Shown here piece after piece: positions 63,328-64,000 of a stretch of DNA of 64,000 bases (its first letter is position 1; each line of letters begins with the position of its first letter). The stretch spans positions 1-64,000 of the forward strand of contig JAKPFN010000007.1 in NCBI GenBank assembly GCA_029551395.1. Reading direction: 5' to 3'. The notes under the pieces were generated by a model. The model searched no databases. It was not told where the DNA came from and saw only the letters and a program-made list of their open reading frames with translations. The position numbers were made by a program, and so were the translations under genes. This DNA is from Armatimonadota bacterium. GTDB taxonomy: Bacteria > Armatimonadota > UBA5829 > DTLH01.

Positions 63328-64000
63328 ATGACAATGGAAGAGAACATAAATATACAAGAACCTCAGAGGGCGCCCTGGTGGCAGTATGCGCTCATTGCGC
63401 TGGCACTTATCATCGTGATGTTTCTGTTATCAGTAATCAGAACACGCGATGGAGAGCCGATGAGACAGACGCAATCAGATCTATCATACATATATGAGGG
63501 AGACCTGCAGGTAAAGCTCCACTTGCTTCAGCAGTTTGCAGAAGAACGCGGGGTACAGAACGCAGCAAGCCAGCCGGGAGAACAGCCTATTAAGCAGGCT
63601 AAGAATCTGTATCAACAGGCTGCAAAACGTCCGAATCCATCTGCTATTCGTCGAGCCGGAGTACTGACTTATGAGCTAAAAGGCAAAAATGCTGTGCAGA
63701 TACTCAGCAGGCTGGATGACCCACAGGTATTGAACGGCCTGCCGGAACGAGACCAGGAAGAACTGCGGGCTGAGGCGCGTATGTGGCAGGATATCTATGC
63801 CGGAGAGGTTACTCCTGAAGAGGTTGAGGCTTATCGAGAACGTATTGAACGCCTAAGCATGGGACCAGTACGGGCTTTTGCACTGGAACATCTTTATCAG
63901 TCTGTTGGACGTGAGCAAGAGGCGAATGAGGTTCTGCGAAGCGCCGGTGTGAACGCAGCGATATCGATAATCGGCCTGGGGCTGTTGTTTCTGGGGCTGT
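63328..64000 (+). CDS. Membrane protein, incomplete (runs off the window)
   Basis: An open frame from ATG 63328 to the last base, at least 224 residues. It has one transmembrane helix at about 20-38, a long glutamine- and glutamate-rich soluble part with repeat-like helices (YQSVGREQEANEVLR resembles a TPR helix), and a hydrophobic stretch at the end (ISIIGLGLLFLGL), so at least one more membrane segment follows. No family can be given from this fragment. Confidence 0.6.
   Translation, partial: MTMEENINIQEPQRAPWWQYALIALALIIVMFLLSVIRTRDGEPMRQTQSDLSYIYEGDLQVKLHLLQQFAEERGVQNAASQPGEQPIKQAKNLYQQAAKRPNPSAIRRAGVLTYELKGKNAVQILSRLDDPQVLNGLPERDQEELRAEARMWQDIYAGEVTPEEVEAYRERIERLSMGPVRAFALEHLYQSVGREQEANEVLRSAGVNAAISIIGLGLLFLGL

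Overview
The window looks like chromosomal DNA of a free-living diderm bacterium of the Terrabacteria side of the tree. The best guess is Armatimonadota or a neighbouring uncultured phylum; this is an inference from gene content and no similarity search was run. The reasons are: a yggS-sepF-proC-yggT division cluster (usual in Terrabacteria); a pyr operon controlled by PyrR attenuation; Wza-like SLBB export protein and lipoproteins that imply an outer membrane; GH116 and GH42-like glycosidases; and a Spy/LTXXQ periplasmic protein. Base composition is moderate, with a few AT-richer islands (about 18.4-19.2 kb and 29.9-31.1 kb) that look acquired.

Layout. 1-125: the 3' part of a 5S rRNA and its terminator. 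0.2-6.2 kb: an amidinotransferase, a Spy-like protein, a beta-propeller protein and an ABC export operon. 6.1-10.5 kb: three tandem MATE efflux genes behind a sigma70 promoter and a leader that ends in an intrinsic terminator. 10.7-14.1 kb: a polysaccharide export pair (SLBB protein and a Wzz/BY-kinase whose Walker A lysine is missing). 14.2-19.2 kb: small metabolic and regulatory genes, including a stand-alone protein resembling the N-terminal domain of cyanophycin synthetase, and a cluster of palindromes that truncates an epimerase gene. 19.4-34.1 kb: the whole UMP pathway (pyrR, pyrB, pyrC, pyrE, carA, carB, pyrK, pyrD, pyrF), interrupted between carB and pyrK by a phosphoesterase, a membrane protein, an AAA/DUF4143 ATPase flanked by a 76-bp direct repeat, and a DUF433 gene. 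34.2-38.7 kb: galK, a B12-binding radical SAM gene and galT on the minus strand.

38.7-53.5 kb is an accessory zone: dispersed hairpin repeats, a candidate sigma54-dependent small RNA (39.05-39.18 kb), a cytidylate-kinase-like protein, a heme-motif lipoprotein, a metallopeptidase, a GH116 glucosylceramidase, an IS1182-type element with a frameshifted transposase, a STAS protein, a methyltransferase, an ABC-2 transporter, an NtrC-type regulator whose AAA+ domain has lost the GAFTGA loop, the Walker B aspartate and both arginine fingers, a second candidate small RNA (52.09-52.16 kb) with a CU-rich anti-Shine-Dalgarno loop, and a class III aminotransferase.

53.7-64 kb: a small Cys-rich membrane protein, a GlmL/MutL-like ATPase coupled to a protein with biotinyl/lipoyl-like segments (no B12 mutase nearby, so the pair may be an undescribed system), a phosphodiester glycosidase, a GH42-like protein, then yggS, sepF, proC, yggT and an incomplete membrane protein gene that runs off the end.

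The strongest leads are the two small-RNA candidates, the degenerate NtrC protein, the GlmL cassette, the attenuated MATE triplet and the altered P-loop of the BY-kinase. All coordinates and motifs were read by eye; promoters, hairpins and functions are predictions.
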